NCBI RefSeq assembly: GCF_004519405.1
Contig: NZ_SGWI01000007.1
Span: 248,001-312,000, forward strand
Source of the DNA: Pseudomonas sp. BCA17
GTDB taxonomy: Bacteria > Pseudomonadota > Gammaproteobacteria > Pseudomonadales > Pseudomonadaceae
DNA length: 64,000 nt
Reading direction: 5' to 3'
Shown: in pieces, positions 8,005-18,780 of the stretch
Layout of the letters: the number at the start of each line of letters is the position of its first letter
Position numbering within the stretch: position 1 is the first letter of the stretch
Position numbers and translations under genes: made by a program
Notes under the pieces: model-generated
The model's database searches: none
Told to the model about the DNA's origin: nothing
Seen by the model: the letters and a program-made list of their open reading frames with translations, nothing else

Positions 8005-9086
8005 GTCGATGGGGCTCCTTGTTCCAGGGGTAGAAAGATCGAGAAGGTGGTGTGGCCGGGATGGCTCTCACATTCGATCAGGCCCTGGTGCTGGCTGATG
8101 ATGTTCTGGGTAATGGCCAGGCCCAGCCCGGTACCGTCCGGGCGGCCGCTGACCATGGGAAAGAAGATGGTTTCCTGAAGTTCCGCGGGAATGCCCGGGC
8201 CGTTGTCGATGATCTCGACCTTGGTCACCAGGCGATGGCGCACGTGGCCGATGGTGAACTGGCGCAGGGCGCGTGTGCGCAGGCTGATGCGGCCCAGGCG
8301 CAGCTCGTTCTGGCTGCTGATGGCTTGCATGGCGTTGCGCACGATATTGAGCACCGCCTGGATCATCTGCTCGCGGTCGATCAATACGTCGGGAATGCTC
8401 GGGTCGTAGTCGCGTACCAGGGTGATACAGCCTTGGCTTTCGGCTTCTACAAGCTGGCAGACACGTTCCAGTACCTCATGCACGTTGGTCATCGCCAGGG
8501 ACGGCAGCTTGTTGGAGCCGAGCATGCGGTCTACGAGGTTACGCAGGCGGTCGGCTTCTTCGATGATGACGTTGGTGTAGTCCTTGAGGTGCTCGTCCGG
8601 CAGCTCGCGGGCCAGCAATTGCGCCGCGCCGCGAATACCGCCCAGGGGGTTCTTGATCTCGTGGGCCAGGCCGCGCACCAGCATTTTGCTGGTTTCCTGC
8701 TTGGACAACTGGGCTTCTTCCTTGGTGATGCGCAGCAGTCGGTCGCGGGGGTGCACTTCCAGCAGCAGCAAGGTGGCGCCGTTGCTCAGGATCGGGGTCA
8801 CGGCATAGTCGACGGTCAGCGTCTGGCCGGTGAGGGCGGTGAGCATCGCTTCGCGCTTGGTGAACGGGTGTGCCTGCTCCACTGCCTGGCGCAACGAGCT
8901 CAGGGCCTCGGCCGACTCGGTGAACAATTCGCTGATGAACTGCCCATGGCTGCGCTGGCCGCTGATCGCCAGGAGCATCTCCGCCGCCGGGTTCATGTAC
9001 TCAAGGCGCAGGTCGTCGTTGAGCAGGATGGTCGCGGTGGTCAGGTTATCGAGTAGCAAACGGTGCAGTGCATCGCTGATGGTCAT
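8001..9086 (-). CDS. ntrB: Nitrogen regulation sensor histidine kinase NtrB
   Basis: NtrB is the cytoplasmic kinase/phosphatase of NtrC, controlled by PII proteins. The product is 361 residues, with no membrane segment. An N-terminal PAS domain (about 10-115) precedes the H-box RGLAHEIKNPLGGI with the phosphorylated His. The N-box is NIVRNAMQAI and the ATP-lid G boxes are IDNGPGIP and GTGLGLAI. An AGGTCCTG ribosome site precedes the ATG. It forms an operon with ntrC. An NtrC-like palindrome about 200 bases upstream (9286-9302) suggests autoregulation. Confidence 0.98.
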   Translation of the reverse strand: MTISDALHRLLLDNLTTATILLNDDLRLEYMNPAAEMLLAISGQRSHGQFISELFTESAEALSSLRQAVEQAHPFTKREAMLTALTGQTLTVDYAVTPILSNGATLLLLEVHPRDRLLRITKEEAQLSKQETSKMLVRGLAHEIKNPLGGIRGAAQLLARELPDEHLKDYTNVIIEEADRLRNLVDRMLGSNKLPSLAMTNVHEVLERVCQLVEAESQGCITLVRDYDPSIPDVLIDREQMIQAVLNIVRNAMQAISSQNELRLGRISLRTRALRQFTIGHVRHRLVTKVEIIDNGPGIPAELQETIFFPMVSGRPDGTGLGLAITQNIISQHQGLIECESHPGHTTFSIFLPLEQGAPST

Positions 9087-9285
9087 CAGGACCTCTTTTG
9101 GAGCAAGGCGCGGGCTTGAGGCTCACGCTGATACCGAGAAAATGCAAAAACCAAACCAAGGCTCCGAAAAGAAGCGCGAAACCTCTGGAATGGGGGGTTA
9201 AGGCGCGAAACTGTGGCGTTCTGCCAGCTCGATCGTGAAGTTTCGAACCAAAATGGGCTGGACAGAGGGGAAGAGTGCAGCCATG

Positions 9286-9302
9286 CGCACCAATATAGTG
9301 CG
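9286..9302 (-). promoter_or_regulatory. NtrC-type binding site upstream of ntrB
   Basis: CGCAC-CAATATA-GTGCG matches the NtrC consensus TGCAC-N7-GTGCA, with perfect dyad symmetry of the 5-base arms. It lies in the 310-base gap 9087-9396 between ntrB and the chorismate mutase gene. Apart from a REP-like hairpin at 9347-9376 I see no other feature there. Function is inferred by analogy with the enterobacterial glnL promoter. Confidence 0.65.
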
Positions 9303-9346
9303 GTTTTGCGCGTCTTGTTCAGCAAGTGGCGAATTCATCCAAATCA

Positions 9347-9376
9347 AATGTGGAAAGGAGCAAGCCCTCCCACATT
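9347..9376. repeat. Degenerate single REP hairpin
   Basis: AATGTGG and CCCACATT arms enclose GAGCAAGCCCT, a decayed half of the GGGGGCTTGCTCCC-family repeat. It lies just downstream of the chorismate mutase gene, which ends at 9397 on the minus strand. Confidence 0.7.
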
Positions 9377-9396
9377 CCTGGAGCGGGTTTACAGCC

Positions 9397-9933
9397 TTAG
9401 CCTTTGTAGATGCACAGCTCGGCCGTAGCGCGAATCATCGCCAGTTGCCGCATCGGGTCGTTCTGCGGTTCATGGACGGCCTGTGCCAGCCATTGCGGGC
9501 ACTGCGGGTCGGTGCGTTGTGGGGCGAAGTCCGCCAGTTGCCGGAGCAGGCGTTTTTGCAGTTCGTCCAGTTGCGGGCGGATCTGCTTCACCAGATCCGG
9601 GCGCGGGTCGTCGGGTGCCTTGCCCTGGAACTGCCAGTCGGACAGCAGGGTGTATTGCACCAGCTTGTTGGCTTCGATCTGCGCCGAGAAAAATTGCTCG
9701 GCGGCGGCGCTGTCCAGTTTGTAGCCGGGGGCTTGGGCGACCACGCTGGCGATCACCTCTTGTTCGCGCTTCTTGTCTTCTACCGGCTTGTGGCTGTCCC
9801 ATTTGCTCAGGGCGACCTGGTCGGCGATGGCCAGGCGCTCGGCGATGCTATTGAGCAGTGGTTCAAGCGTGGGCGGCGCGGCCGATGCGGCGGCACTGAC
9901 AAACATCAAGGCAAACACGAATCGAAATTTCAA
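9397..9933 (-). CDS. Periplasmic (AroQ-gamma) chorismate mutase
   Basis: The family converts chorismate to prephenate; the gamma class is secreted. The product is 178 residues. It has a signal peptide (KFRFVFALMFVSAAASA, cleavage before APP) and an all-helical AroQ domain. LLNSIAERLAIADQVALSKW supplies the first-helix catalytic Arg/Lys, followed by DKKREQEVIASV and QIEANKLVQYTLL. The two cysteines near the C-terminus (PQCPQ and AELCIY) could form a disulfide, as in the gamma class. The start is TTG, chosen because only this start gives a complete signal peptide with basic residues; GGGGAT lies a few bases upstream. It lies between ntrB and glnA, all on the minus strand. Confidence 0.88.
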   Translation of the reverse strand: MKFRFVFALMFVSAAASAAPPTLEPLLNSIAERLAIADQVALSKWDSHKPVEDKKREQEVIASVVAQAPGYKLDSAAAEQFFSAQIEANKLVQYTLLSDWQFQGKAPDDPRPDLVKQIRPQLDELQKRLLRQLADFAPQRTDPQCPQWLAQAVHEPQNDPMRQLAMIRATAELCIYKG

Positions 9934-9944
9934 AGGAGATCCCC

Positions 9945-10044
9945 TGTAGGAGCGAGCTGGCTCGCGAAGGTCGCTAACGATAACGCGTAAATGTTGAAGA
10001 AATGCGGGGGCCTGGCGTTTTTCGCGAGCAAGCTCGCGCCTACA
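9945..10044. repeat. REPIN, TGTAGGAGCGAGC family, copy 1
   Basis: Inverted arms (TGTAGGAGCGAGCTGGCTCG and GCGAGCAAGCTCGCGCCTACA-like) surround about 50 bases. It lies immediately upstream of the chorismate mutase start, in the gap after glnA. A near-identical element is at 38151-38252. Confidence 0.88.
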
Positions 10045-10089
10045 GTGAACGTGTAGGGCATCAGGTGTCCGCTCAGCTGAATCCTACGC

Positions 10090-10121
10090 AAAAAAAAGAC
10101 CTCCCGAAGGAGGTCTTTTTC
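10090..10121 (-). terminator. Terminator of glnA
   Basis: The stem AAAGACCTCC/GGAGGTCTTT with a CGAA loop is followed on the minus strand by eight T residues. It lies 30 bases past the glnA stop. Confidence 0.92.
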
Positions 10122-10150
10122 GTCACGCTACATCAAGCAGCGCTACCGGA

Positions 10151-11557
10151 TCAGCAGCTGTAGTACAGCTCGTATTCCAGTGGGTGTACGAAGGTGCGTA
10201 CTTTGATTTCTTCTTCGCTTTTCAGCTCGATGTAAGCGTCGATGAAGTCGTCGCTGAATACACCGCCTTTGGTCAGGAACGCACGGCCTTTGTCCAGCTC
10301 TTCCAGGGCTTCCTTCAGGCTGCCACACACTTGCGGGATCTCTTTGGCCTCTTCAGGCGGCAGGTCGTACAAGTTTTTGTCGGCGGCGTCGCCAGGGTGG
10401 ATCTTGTTCTGGATACCGTCCAGGCCGGCCATTACCAGGGCGGCGAAGGCCAGGTACGGGTTGGCTGCCGGGTCCGGGAAGCGGGCTTCGATACGACGCG
10501 CGCGCGGGCTGGATACGTAAGGAATACGGATCGAAGCGGAACGGTTACGTGCCGAGTAGGCCAACATGACCGGAGCTTCGAAGCCTGGGACCAGACGCTT
10601 GTAGGAGTTGGTCGACGGGTTGGTGAAGCCGTTCAGGGCCTTACCGTGCTTGATGATACCGCCGATGAAGTACAGGGCGGTGTCGGACAGGCCGGCATAG
10701 CCTTCGCCGGCGAAGGTGTTCTTGCCTTCTTTGGCGATGGACAGGTGAACGTGCATACCCGAACCGTTATCGCCGTACAGCGGCTTAGGCATGAAGGTTG
10801 CGGTACGGCCGTAGGCGTCAGCCACGTTGTGTACGCAGTATTTCAGGGTCTGAACTTCGTCAGCCTTGGCAACCAGGGTGTTGAACTTCACGCCGATTTC
10901 GTTCTGGCCGGCAGTCGCCACTTCGTGGTGGTGAACTTCGATGACCAGGCCCATTTCTTCCATGGCGTTGCACATGGAGGTACGGATTTCGTGGTCGTGG
11001 TCGAACGGCGGAACTGGGAAGTAGCCACCTTTGATACCTGGACGGTGGCCTTTGTTGCCGCCTTCCACGTCCTGATCGGACATCCACGAACCTTGTTCGG
11101 AGAAGATTTTGAACATGGAGCCGGAGATGTCGGACTTGAACTTGACCGAATCAAAGATGAAGAATTCTGGCTCCGGGCCTACGAATACGGTGTCACCAAT
11201 ACCTGTGGACTTCAGGTATTCCTCGGCACGCTTGGCGATCGCACGTGGGTCGCGGTCGTAGCCCTGCATGGTCGAAGGCTCGATCACGTCGCAGACGATG
11301 ATCAGGGTTGGGTCTTCGGTGAACGGGTCGAGAACGGCAGTGCTGTCGTCCGGCATCAGGATCATGTCGGAGGCTTCGATGCCTTTCCAGCCGGCGATGG
11401 AGGAACCGTCGAACATTTTGCCTTCTTCGAAGAAAGCATCATCCAGCGCATCGCGCGCCGGCATGGTCACGTGGTGCTGAGTACCTTTGGTGTCCGTGAA
11501 GCGCAGATCAATCCATTTAACGTCATGATCTTTGATGAGTTGAACCGACTTCGACAT
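10151..11557 (-). CDS. glnA: Glutamine synthetase type I
   Basis: The enzyme makes glutamine from glutamate, ammonia and ATP as a dodecamer, the central step of ammonia assimilation. The product is 468 residues. Conserved features are the N-terminal beta-grasp strand, MFDGSSIAGW, the metal-ligand segment VGPEPEFFIFD, NGSGMHVHLS, and the ATP-binding SNRSASIRIP-like motif (ARNRSASIRIPYV). NLYDLPPEE carries the adenylylated tyrosine, so GlnE-type control is expected. The 333-base upstream gap holds a sigma54 promoter and NtrC-like sites. Confidence 0.98.
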   Translation of the reverse strand: MSKSVQLIKDHDVKWIDLRFTDTKGTQHHVTMPARDALDDAFFEEGKMFDGSSIAGWKGIEASDMILMPDDSTAVLDPFTEDPTLIIVCDVIEPSTMQGYDRDPRAIAKRAEEYLKSTGIGDTVFVGPEPEFFIFDSVKFKSDISGSMFKIFSEQGSWMSDQDVEGGNKGHRPGIKGGYFPVPPFDHDHEIRTSMCNAMEEMGLVIEVHHHEVATAGQNEIGVKFNTLVAKADEVQTLKYCVHNVADAYGRTATFMPKPLYGDNGSGMHVHLSIAKEGKNTFAGEGYAGLSDTALYFIGGIIKHGKALNGFTNPSTNSYKRLVPGFEAPVMLAYSARNRSASIRIPYVSSPRARRIEARFPDPAANPYLAFAALVMAGLDGIQNKIHPGDAADKNLYDLPPEEAKEIPQVCGSLKEALEELDKGRAFLTKGGVFSDDFIDAYIELKSEEEIKVRTFVHPLEYELYYSC

Positions 11558-11659
11558 AGTGTCCTCCGGGTGGCTTCGGGCTGGGTAGTGGAGTTAGCCC
11601 TTAGAATGTGGGTGATGCCGGCGCGGATAGTCCGCCATGGCAACCTGCCTCACAAGAGA

Positions 11660-11674
11660 GCAAATTGCATGCCA
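11660..11674 (-). promoter_or_regulatory. Sigma54 (-24/-12) promoter of glnA
   Basis: On the minus strand TGGCATGCAATTTGC has the invariant GG-N10-GC spacing and a good match to TGGCAC-N5-TTGC. Transcription would start near 11648, giving a leader of about 90 bases before glnA. Confidence 0.8.
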
Positions 11675-11706
11675 GTGCGCCAACATGGCCTTTTTGCCTC
11701 AAAATG

Positions 11707-11794
11707 GCCCCTATAACGGTGCAATTCGCTCAAATGCAATAAATCTCGCACTGCAATGTGGCGCTATCTCAAGAAAATGACCTGTTTTGGTGCG
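11707..11794 (-). promoter_or_regulatory. Two NtrC-like sites upstream of glnA
   Basis: Site 1 at 11707-11723 is GCCCC-TATAACG-GTGCA. Site 2 at 11778-11794 is TGACC-TGTTTTG-GTGCG. Each has one good GTGC half and a weaker partner at the N7 spacing of the consensus. They lie about 60-75 and 130-145 bases upstream of the predicted sigma54 start, suitable for an enhancer. Confidence 0.55.
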
Positions 11795-11820
11795 TCGAAA
11801 GTGCAGTGCATATTAACTGG

Positions 11821-11848
11821 TTAAACCTTGAGCGATTTCCGCTATAAT
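11821..11848 (+). promoter_or_regulatory. Sigma70 promoter of thiI
   Basis: TTAAAC and a perfect TATAAT are spaced 16 bases apart, with TATAAT 42 bases before the thiI ATG. It is divergent from the glnA control region; together they account for the gap 11558-11890. Confidence 0.7.
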
Positions 11849-11890
11849 TCGCGCCCCCCTTTTTCAGCAGGCCCGGCGCGCGCTGTTTCC

Positions 11891-13345
11891 ATGAAATTAA
11901 TCGTTAAAGTCTTCCCCGAGATCACCATTAAAAGCCGACCGGTACGGACGCGTTTCATCCGTCAATTGGCCAAGAACATCCGTGCCGTGCTCCGTGACCT
12001 GGACCCGGCTGTGGTGGTGAACGGCGTGTGGGACAATCTCGAGCTGGAAACCCGTGTGACCGATGCCAAGGCCTTGAAGGACATGACCGAGCGCCTGAGC
12101 TGCATGCCAGGCATCGCGCATTTCCTGCAGGTGGATGAGTACCCGCTGGGCGACTTCGACGACATCACCGAAAAGTGCAAGCAGCACTTCGGCCACTCGC
12201 TTGAAGGCAAGATATTTTCCGTGCGCTGCAAGCGTGCCGGCAAACATCCGTTCAGCTCCATGGACGTTGAGAAATACGTCGGCAGCAAACTGCGTCGTGA
12301 GTGCGGCGCGGCCGGAATTTCGCTGAAATCGCCGGAAATCGAAGTGCGTATCGAAATTCGCGACCAACGGTTGTTCGTGATCCATAGCCAGCACAACAGC
12401 ATCGGCGGCTACCCGCTGGGCGCCCTGGAACAGACCCTGGTATTGATGTCCGGCGGTTTCGATTCCACGGTGGCGGCCTACCAGATCATGCGTCGCGGCC
12501 TGATGAGCCACTTCTGCTTCTTTAATCTGGGCGGGCGCGCCCACGAATTGGGCGTGATGGAAGTTGCGCACTTTATCTGGAAGAAGTACGGCAGCTCCCA
12601 ACGCGTGCTATTTGTGAGCGTACCCTTCGAGGAAGTGTTGGGCGAAATTCTCGGCAAAGTCGATAACAGTCATATGGGCGTGGTATTGAAGCGTATGATG
12701 TTGCGGGCCGCGTCGAGCATTGCCGACCGCCTGCATATCGACGCGCTGGTGACCGGCGAGGCGATCTCCCAGGTGTCGAGCCAGACGCTGCCGAACCTGT
12801 CGCTGATCGATTGCGTGACCGACAAGCTGGTGTTGCGCCCGCTGATCGCCAGCCACAAGCAGGACATCATCGACCTGGCGGAAGAAATCGGCACCGCCGA
12901 CTTCGCCAAGCACATGCCCGAGTACTGCGGGGTCATTTCGGTGAACCCCAAGACCCACGCCAAGCGTCACCGCGTGGAGCATGAAGAGAAAGAATTCGAC
13001 ATGGCGGTTCTGGAGCGTGCGCTCGAGAATGCCAAGCTGGTGCCGATCGATCGCGTGATCGATGAATTGGGCCAGGATGTACAGATCGAAGAAGTCAGCG
13101 AGGCTCTGGCCGGTCAGATCGTCATCGATATCCGTCATCCGGATTCCGCTGAGGACGAGCCGCTGGAAATTGCCGGCATCGACGTGCAAACGCTGCCGTT
13201 CTACGCACTGAACGCGCGTTTCAAGGAACTGGATAACAGCCGTCAGTACCTGCTGTATTGCGACAAAGGCGTGATGAGTCGCCTGCATGCCCACCATTTG
13301 CTCAGTGAGGGGTATGCCAATGTGCGCGTTTATCGACCGAGCTAA
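11891..13345 (+). CDS. thiI: tRNA 4-thiouridine synthetase / sulfurtransferase ThiI
   Basis: ThiI transfers sulfur from IscS-type persulfide to uridine-8 of tRNAs and, in many bacteria, to ThiS in thiamine synthesis. The product is 484 residues. It has an N-terminal ferredoxin-like region, a THUMP domain (about 60-165), the PP-loop ATP pyrophosphatase motif SGGFDST (near 187) and a C-terminal rhodanese domain. The acceptor cysteine is in LLYCDKGVMS, and the partner cysteine is in MPEYCGV. The start is the ATG at MKLIVKVFPE; an in-frame upstream ATG lies in the promoter region. It is divergent from glnA. Confidence 0.96.
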   Translation: MKLIVKVFPEITIKSRPVRTRFIRQLAKNIRAVLRDLDPAVVVNGVWDNLELETRVTDAKALKDMTERLSCMPGIAHFLQVDEYPLGDFDDITEKCKQHFGHSLEGKIFSVRCKRAGKHPFSSMDVEKYVGSKLRRECGAAGISLKSPEIEVRIEIRDQRLFVIHSQHNSIGGYPLGALEQTLVLMSGGFDSTVAAYQIMRRGLMSHFCFFNLGGRAHELGVMEVAHFIWKKYGSSQRVLFVSVPFEEVLGEILGKVDNSHMGVVLKRMMLRAASSIADRLHIDALVTGEAISQVSSQTLPNLSLIDCVTDKLVLRPLIASHKQDIIDLAEEIGTADFAKHMPEYCGVISVNPKTHAKRHRVEHEEKEFDMAVLERALENAKLVPIDRVIDELGQDVQIEEVSEALAGQIVIDIRHPDSAEDEPLEIAGIDVQTLPFYALNARFKELDNSRQYLLYCDKGVMSRLHAHHLLSEGYANVRVYRPS

Positions 13346-13484
13346 GAGCCCGGGGCTGTTTGCCTGTGGCCTGCGTCACCGGCCCCCCGACTCTGCCGTC
13401 AAGCTGTAACGGCAAGGCCTGACTCTATTGTTAATCGCTGCCACGACCTGTCAGCACACCGAATCCTCTGATCGAGATACACAA

Positions 13485-15305
13485 GTGATCGAAAATCTAC
13501 GTAACATCGCCATCATTGCTCACGTTGACCATGGTAAAACCACCCTGGTAGACAAACTCCTGCGTCAATCCGGCACCCTGGAGCGCAACGAGCTCAACGA
13601 CGAGCGCGTGATGGACTCCAACGACCAGGAAAAAGAGCGCGGTATTACCATCCTGGCAAAAAACACCGCCATCAACTGGAACGGCTACCACATCAACATC
13701 GTGGATACCCCGGGCCACGCCGACTTCGGCGGCGAAGTAGAACGCGTAATGTCGATGGTTGACTCCGTTCTGCTGCTGGTTGACGCTCAAGACGGCCCTA
13801 TGCCGCAAACCCGTTTCGTGACCAAGAAGGCTTTCGAAGCCGGCCTGCGTCCGATCGTGTGCATCAACAAGGTTGACCGTCCAGGCGCACGTCCGGACTG
13901 GGTTCTGGACCAGATCTTCGACCTGTTCGACAACCTGGGTGCCACCGAAGAACAGCTGGACTTCAAAGTCGTCTACGCCTCGGCCCTGAACGGTATTGCC
14001 GGTCTGGACCACACCGACATGGCTGAAGACATGACCCCGCTGTACCAGTCGATCGTCGACAACGTACCAGCGCCGGCGGTTGACCGTGACGGTCCGTTCC
14101 AGATGCAGATCTCCGCACTGGACTACAACAGCTTCCTGGGTGTTATCGGTGTTGGCCGTATCGCTCGTGGTCGCGTCAAGCCGAACACTCCAGTCGTGGC
14201 TATCGGTGCTGACGGCAAGAAGCGCAACGGTCGTATCCTGAAGCTGATGGGTCACCACGGTCTGCACCGTGTAGACGTTGAAGAAGCAGCGGCCGGCGAC
14301 ATCGTGTGCATCAGCGGTATGGACTCGCTGTTCATCTCCGACACCCTGTGCCACCCGGACGCGGTAGAAGCGATGAAGCCTCTGACCGTTGACGAGCCAA
14401 CCGTTTCCATGACCTTCCAGGTGAACGACTCGCCTTTCTGCGGTAAAGAAGGCAAGTTCGTGACCTCCCGTAACATCAAGGAGCGTCTGGACAAAGAGCT
14501 GCTGTACAACGTTGCACTGCGCGTTGAAGAAGGCGACTCGGCTGACAAGTTCAAGGTTTCCGGCCGTGGTGAGCTGCACCTCTCGGTACTGATCGAAACC
14601 ATGCGTCGCGAAGGCTTCGAAATGGGTGTTGGTCGTCCGGAAGTGATCATCCGTCAGGTTGACGGCGTGAAGCAGGAACCGTTCGAAAACGTCACCATCG
14701 ACACCCCTGAAGAATCCCAGGGCAAGGTCATGGAAGAGATGGGCCTGCGTAAGGGCGACCTGACCAACATGGTGCCGGATGGCAAAGGCCGTGTGCGTCT
14801 GGAATACAACATCCCTGCTCGTGGTCTGATCGGTTTCCGTAACCAGTTCCTGACCCTGACCAACGGTGCTGGCATCCTGACCTCGATCTTCGATCGCTAC
14901 GACACAATGAAGTCCGGCGACATGTCCGGCCGTCAGAACGGTGTTCTGGTATCGGTAGAAACCGGTAAGGCGCTGACCTACTCCCTGGAAACCCTCCAGG
15001 CGCGTGGCAAGCTGTTCGTTGAACACGGTCAAGAGATCTACAACGGCCAGATCGTTGGTCTGAACAGCCGTGACAACGACATGGGCGTCAACCCAACCAA
15101 AGGCAAGAAGCTCGACAACATGCGTGCTTCGGGTAAAGACGAAACCATCGCTCTGGTTCCACCTGTTCGCTTCACCCTGGAACAGGCTCTGGAATTCATC
15201 CAGGACGACGAGCTGTGCGAAGTCACGCCTAAGTCGATTCGCCTGCGTAAGAAGATCCTGGACGAAGGCGAGCGTACCCGCGCTGCCAAGAAAGCCAAGA
15301 ACTGA
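13485..15305 (+). CDS. typA: Ribosome-associated translational GTPase TypA/BipA
   Basis: TypA is an EF-G-like GTPase that binds the 70S ribosome and matters for stress, cold and large-subunit assembly. The product is 606 residues. The G motifs are AHVDHGKT (G1), GITI (G2), DTPGHADF (G3) and NKVD (G4). EF-G domains III and V and the TypA C-terminal domain follow, ending RAAKKAKN. The start is GTG: the family begins IENLRNIAIIAHVDHGK, and an ATG 19 codons upstream gives an unrelated extension. It lies 139 bases after thiI and ends in a strong terminator. Confidence 0.97.
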   Translation: MIENLRNIAIIAHVDHGKTTLVDKLLRQSGTLERNELNDERVMDSNDQEKERGITILAKNTAINWNGYHINIVDTPGHADFGGEVERVMSMVDSVLLLVDAQDGPMPQTRFVTKKAFEAGLRPIVCINKVDRPGARPDWVLDQIFDLFDNLGATEEQLDFKVVYASALNGIAGLDHTDMAEDMTPLYQSIVDNVPAPAVDRDGPFQMQISALDYNSFLGVIGVGRIARGRVKPNTPVVAIGADGKKRNGRILKLMGHHGLHRVDVEEAAAGDIVCISGMDSLFISDTLCHPDAVEAMKPLTVDEPTVSMTFQVNDSPFCGKEGKFVTSRNIKERLDKELLYNVALRVEEGDSADKFKVSGRGELHLSVLIETMRREGFEMGVGRPEVIIRQVDGVKQEPFENVTIDTPEESQGKVMEEMGLRKGDLTNMVPDGKGRVRLEYNIPARGLIGFRNQFLTLTNGAGILTSIFDRYDTMKSGDMSGRQNGVLVSVETGKALTYSLETLQARGKLFVEHGQEIYNGQIVGLNSRDNDMGVNPTKGKKLDNMRASGKDETIALVPPVRFTLEQALEFIQDDELCEVTPKSIRLRKKILDEGERTRAAKKAKN

Positions 15306-15324
15306 GTTAGCTCAGGCTGAATGA

Positions 15325-15361
15325 AAAACGCCCCCGGTCGAAAGGCCGGGGGCGTTTTTTA
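15325..15361 (+). terminator. Terminator of typA
   Basis: A long GC stem (ACGCCCCCGG / CCGGGGGCGT) with a GAAA-containing loop is followed by TTTTTT. A run of A precedes the stem, so it may also work in the opposite direction for the convergent gene at 15501. Confidence 0.93.
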
Positions 15362-15393
15362 TGCCTGCAATATGGGGTGAATGTACCGGCCTT

Positions 15394-15471
15394 ATCGCGA
15401 GCCAGGCCCGCTCCTGCATTCGACCGCGTTCTTCAGGATGAATACGGCCAGGAGCGGGCTTGCTCGCAAAA
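15394..15471. repeat. REP pair
   Basis: Inverted arms TCGCGAGCCAGGCCCGCTCCTG and its complement-like GGAGCGGGCTTGCTCGC enclose about 25 bases. It lies between convergent typA and the YkgJ-like gene. Confidence 0.8.
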
Positions 15472-15500
15472 ACAGTCGTTCAAACAATGCAAGGCTTGGA

Positions 15501-15935
15501 TCAGAACTTGTCGAGGGTCTTGAACTTGGTTTCGCGGACGACTTCCTTGGGCTTATACGCGCAATACCCCGGCCGCGGCCCGATCTTCGGGTGGTTGCGG
15601 CAGGTATCCGGGCGCTTGTCATAAATAGTGCAGAAGCGCGTCTTACGATCCAGGTACAGGCAATCGTTGTTGCTCATGCGCTGCAGGGTAAAAATCTCGG
15701 ACTTGGAATTGAAGCGCTCGACGATGCCTTCCTTCTGCAAGCGCTTGGCGATGTTCTTCGGCGGGTCGCCGCGCTCGAACTCATCGACGATGCCAATACG
15801 GATCAGGTCCTTGATCTTCACTTCGACCGGCAGCGTGCAGCAGCTGGACACGCAGCCGCCGCACATGTGGGCGGAATATTTCTGCCAGGTCTCGAGACGG
15901 TCGAGTTCCGCGGCGGCGATCAGTTGAGGCTTCAT
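15501..15935 (-). CDS. YkgJ family cysteine-cluster protein
   Basis: The product is a 144-residue cytoplasmic protein with a CxxC-x3-CC cluster (CGGCVSSCC) near residue 25 and further cysteines in DCLYLD, RFCTIYDKRPDTCR and GYCAYK. This is the pattern of the YkgJ/UPF0153 family, thought to bind zinc or an iron-sulfur cluster; the biochemical role is unknown. The start is placed at MKPQLIAAAEL, preceded by GGAAA; an ATG 14 codons upstream is the alternative. It is a single gene, convergent with typA and divergent from glgP. Confidence 0.85.
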   Translation of the reverse strand: MKPQLIAAAELDRLETWQKYSAHMCGGCVSSCCTLPVEVKIKDLIRIGIVDEFERGDPPKNIAKRLQKEGIVERFNSKSEIFTLQRMSNNDCLYLDRKTRFCTIYDKRPDTCRNHPKIGPRPGYCAYKPKEVVRETKFKTLDKF

Positions 15936-16162
15936 CGGGTTTCCAAAAGGTGGGGCTGTGTCCGGGCGCGCGATCATACCGGGATTGGTGGTTTTTTGAA
16001 CAATATTTTGCGGGTTTCAGCTCAAAGGCTGATCGGGCACGACCCCTGCATCAAATTCGCACAAAGGTGAATGAGTAAAAAAACTGCCGAACCTGCACGT
16101 CTACCGTCTGTCAGACCGACTAGGCTCTAGCAACTCCTTCTATCTCGCCCGAGGTCGCACCG

Positions 16163-18613
<2,451 letters not shown>

Positions 18614-18628
18614 ATACTGCTGTTAACA

Positions 18629-18720
18629 ATGTGAGGGGGCTTGCTCCCGATAGCGGCTTGCCCGTTGACTGATATGTCGACCGGTGCACGGTTATCGGCA
18701 GCAAGCCCTCTCCCACATTG
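18629..18720. repeat. REPIN, GGGGGCTTGCTCCCG family, copy 2
   Basis: Arms AATGTGAGGGGGCTTGCTCC and the complement ending CTCTCCCACATTG enclose about 45 bases unrelated to the middle of the copies at 5162 and 25773. It fills the glgP to DUF2339 gap. Confidence 0.9.
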
Positions 18721-18780
18721 GCCGCGCGTCGATATACTAGGCCCGGTTTGCCCGCCTCGGGCTGCTTAGGGATATCGACC

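Noticed and set aside
9086..9325. 79-codon minus-strand frame ahead of ntrB
   Set aside because: It has no ribosome site or family resemblance and overlaps a good NtrC palindrome; it is better read as leader and control DNA.
10184..11716. 510-codon frame antisense to glnA
   Set aside because: It covers glnA and its promoter on the opposite strand and matches no family I can recognise.
13497..15032. 511-codon frame antisense to typA
   Set aside because: It lies wholly inside a conserved GTPase gene with strong codon bias; its composition is that of a reverse-complement artefact.
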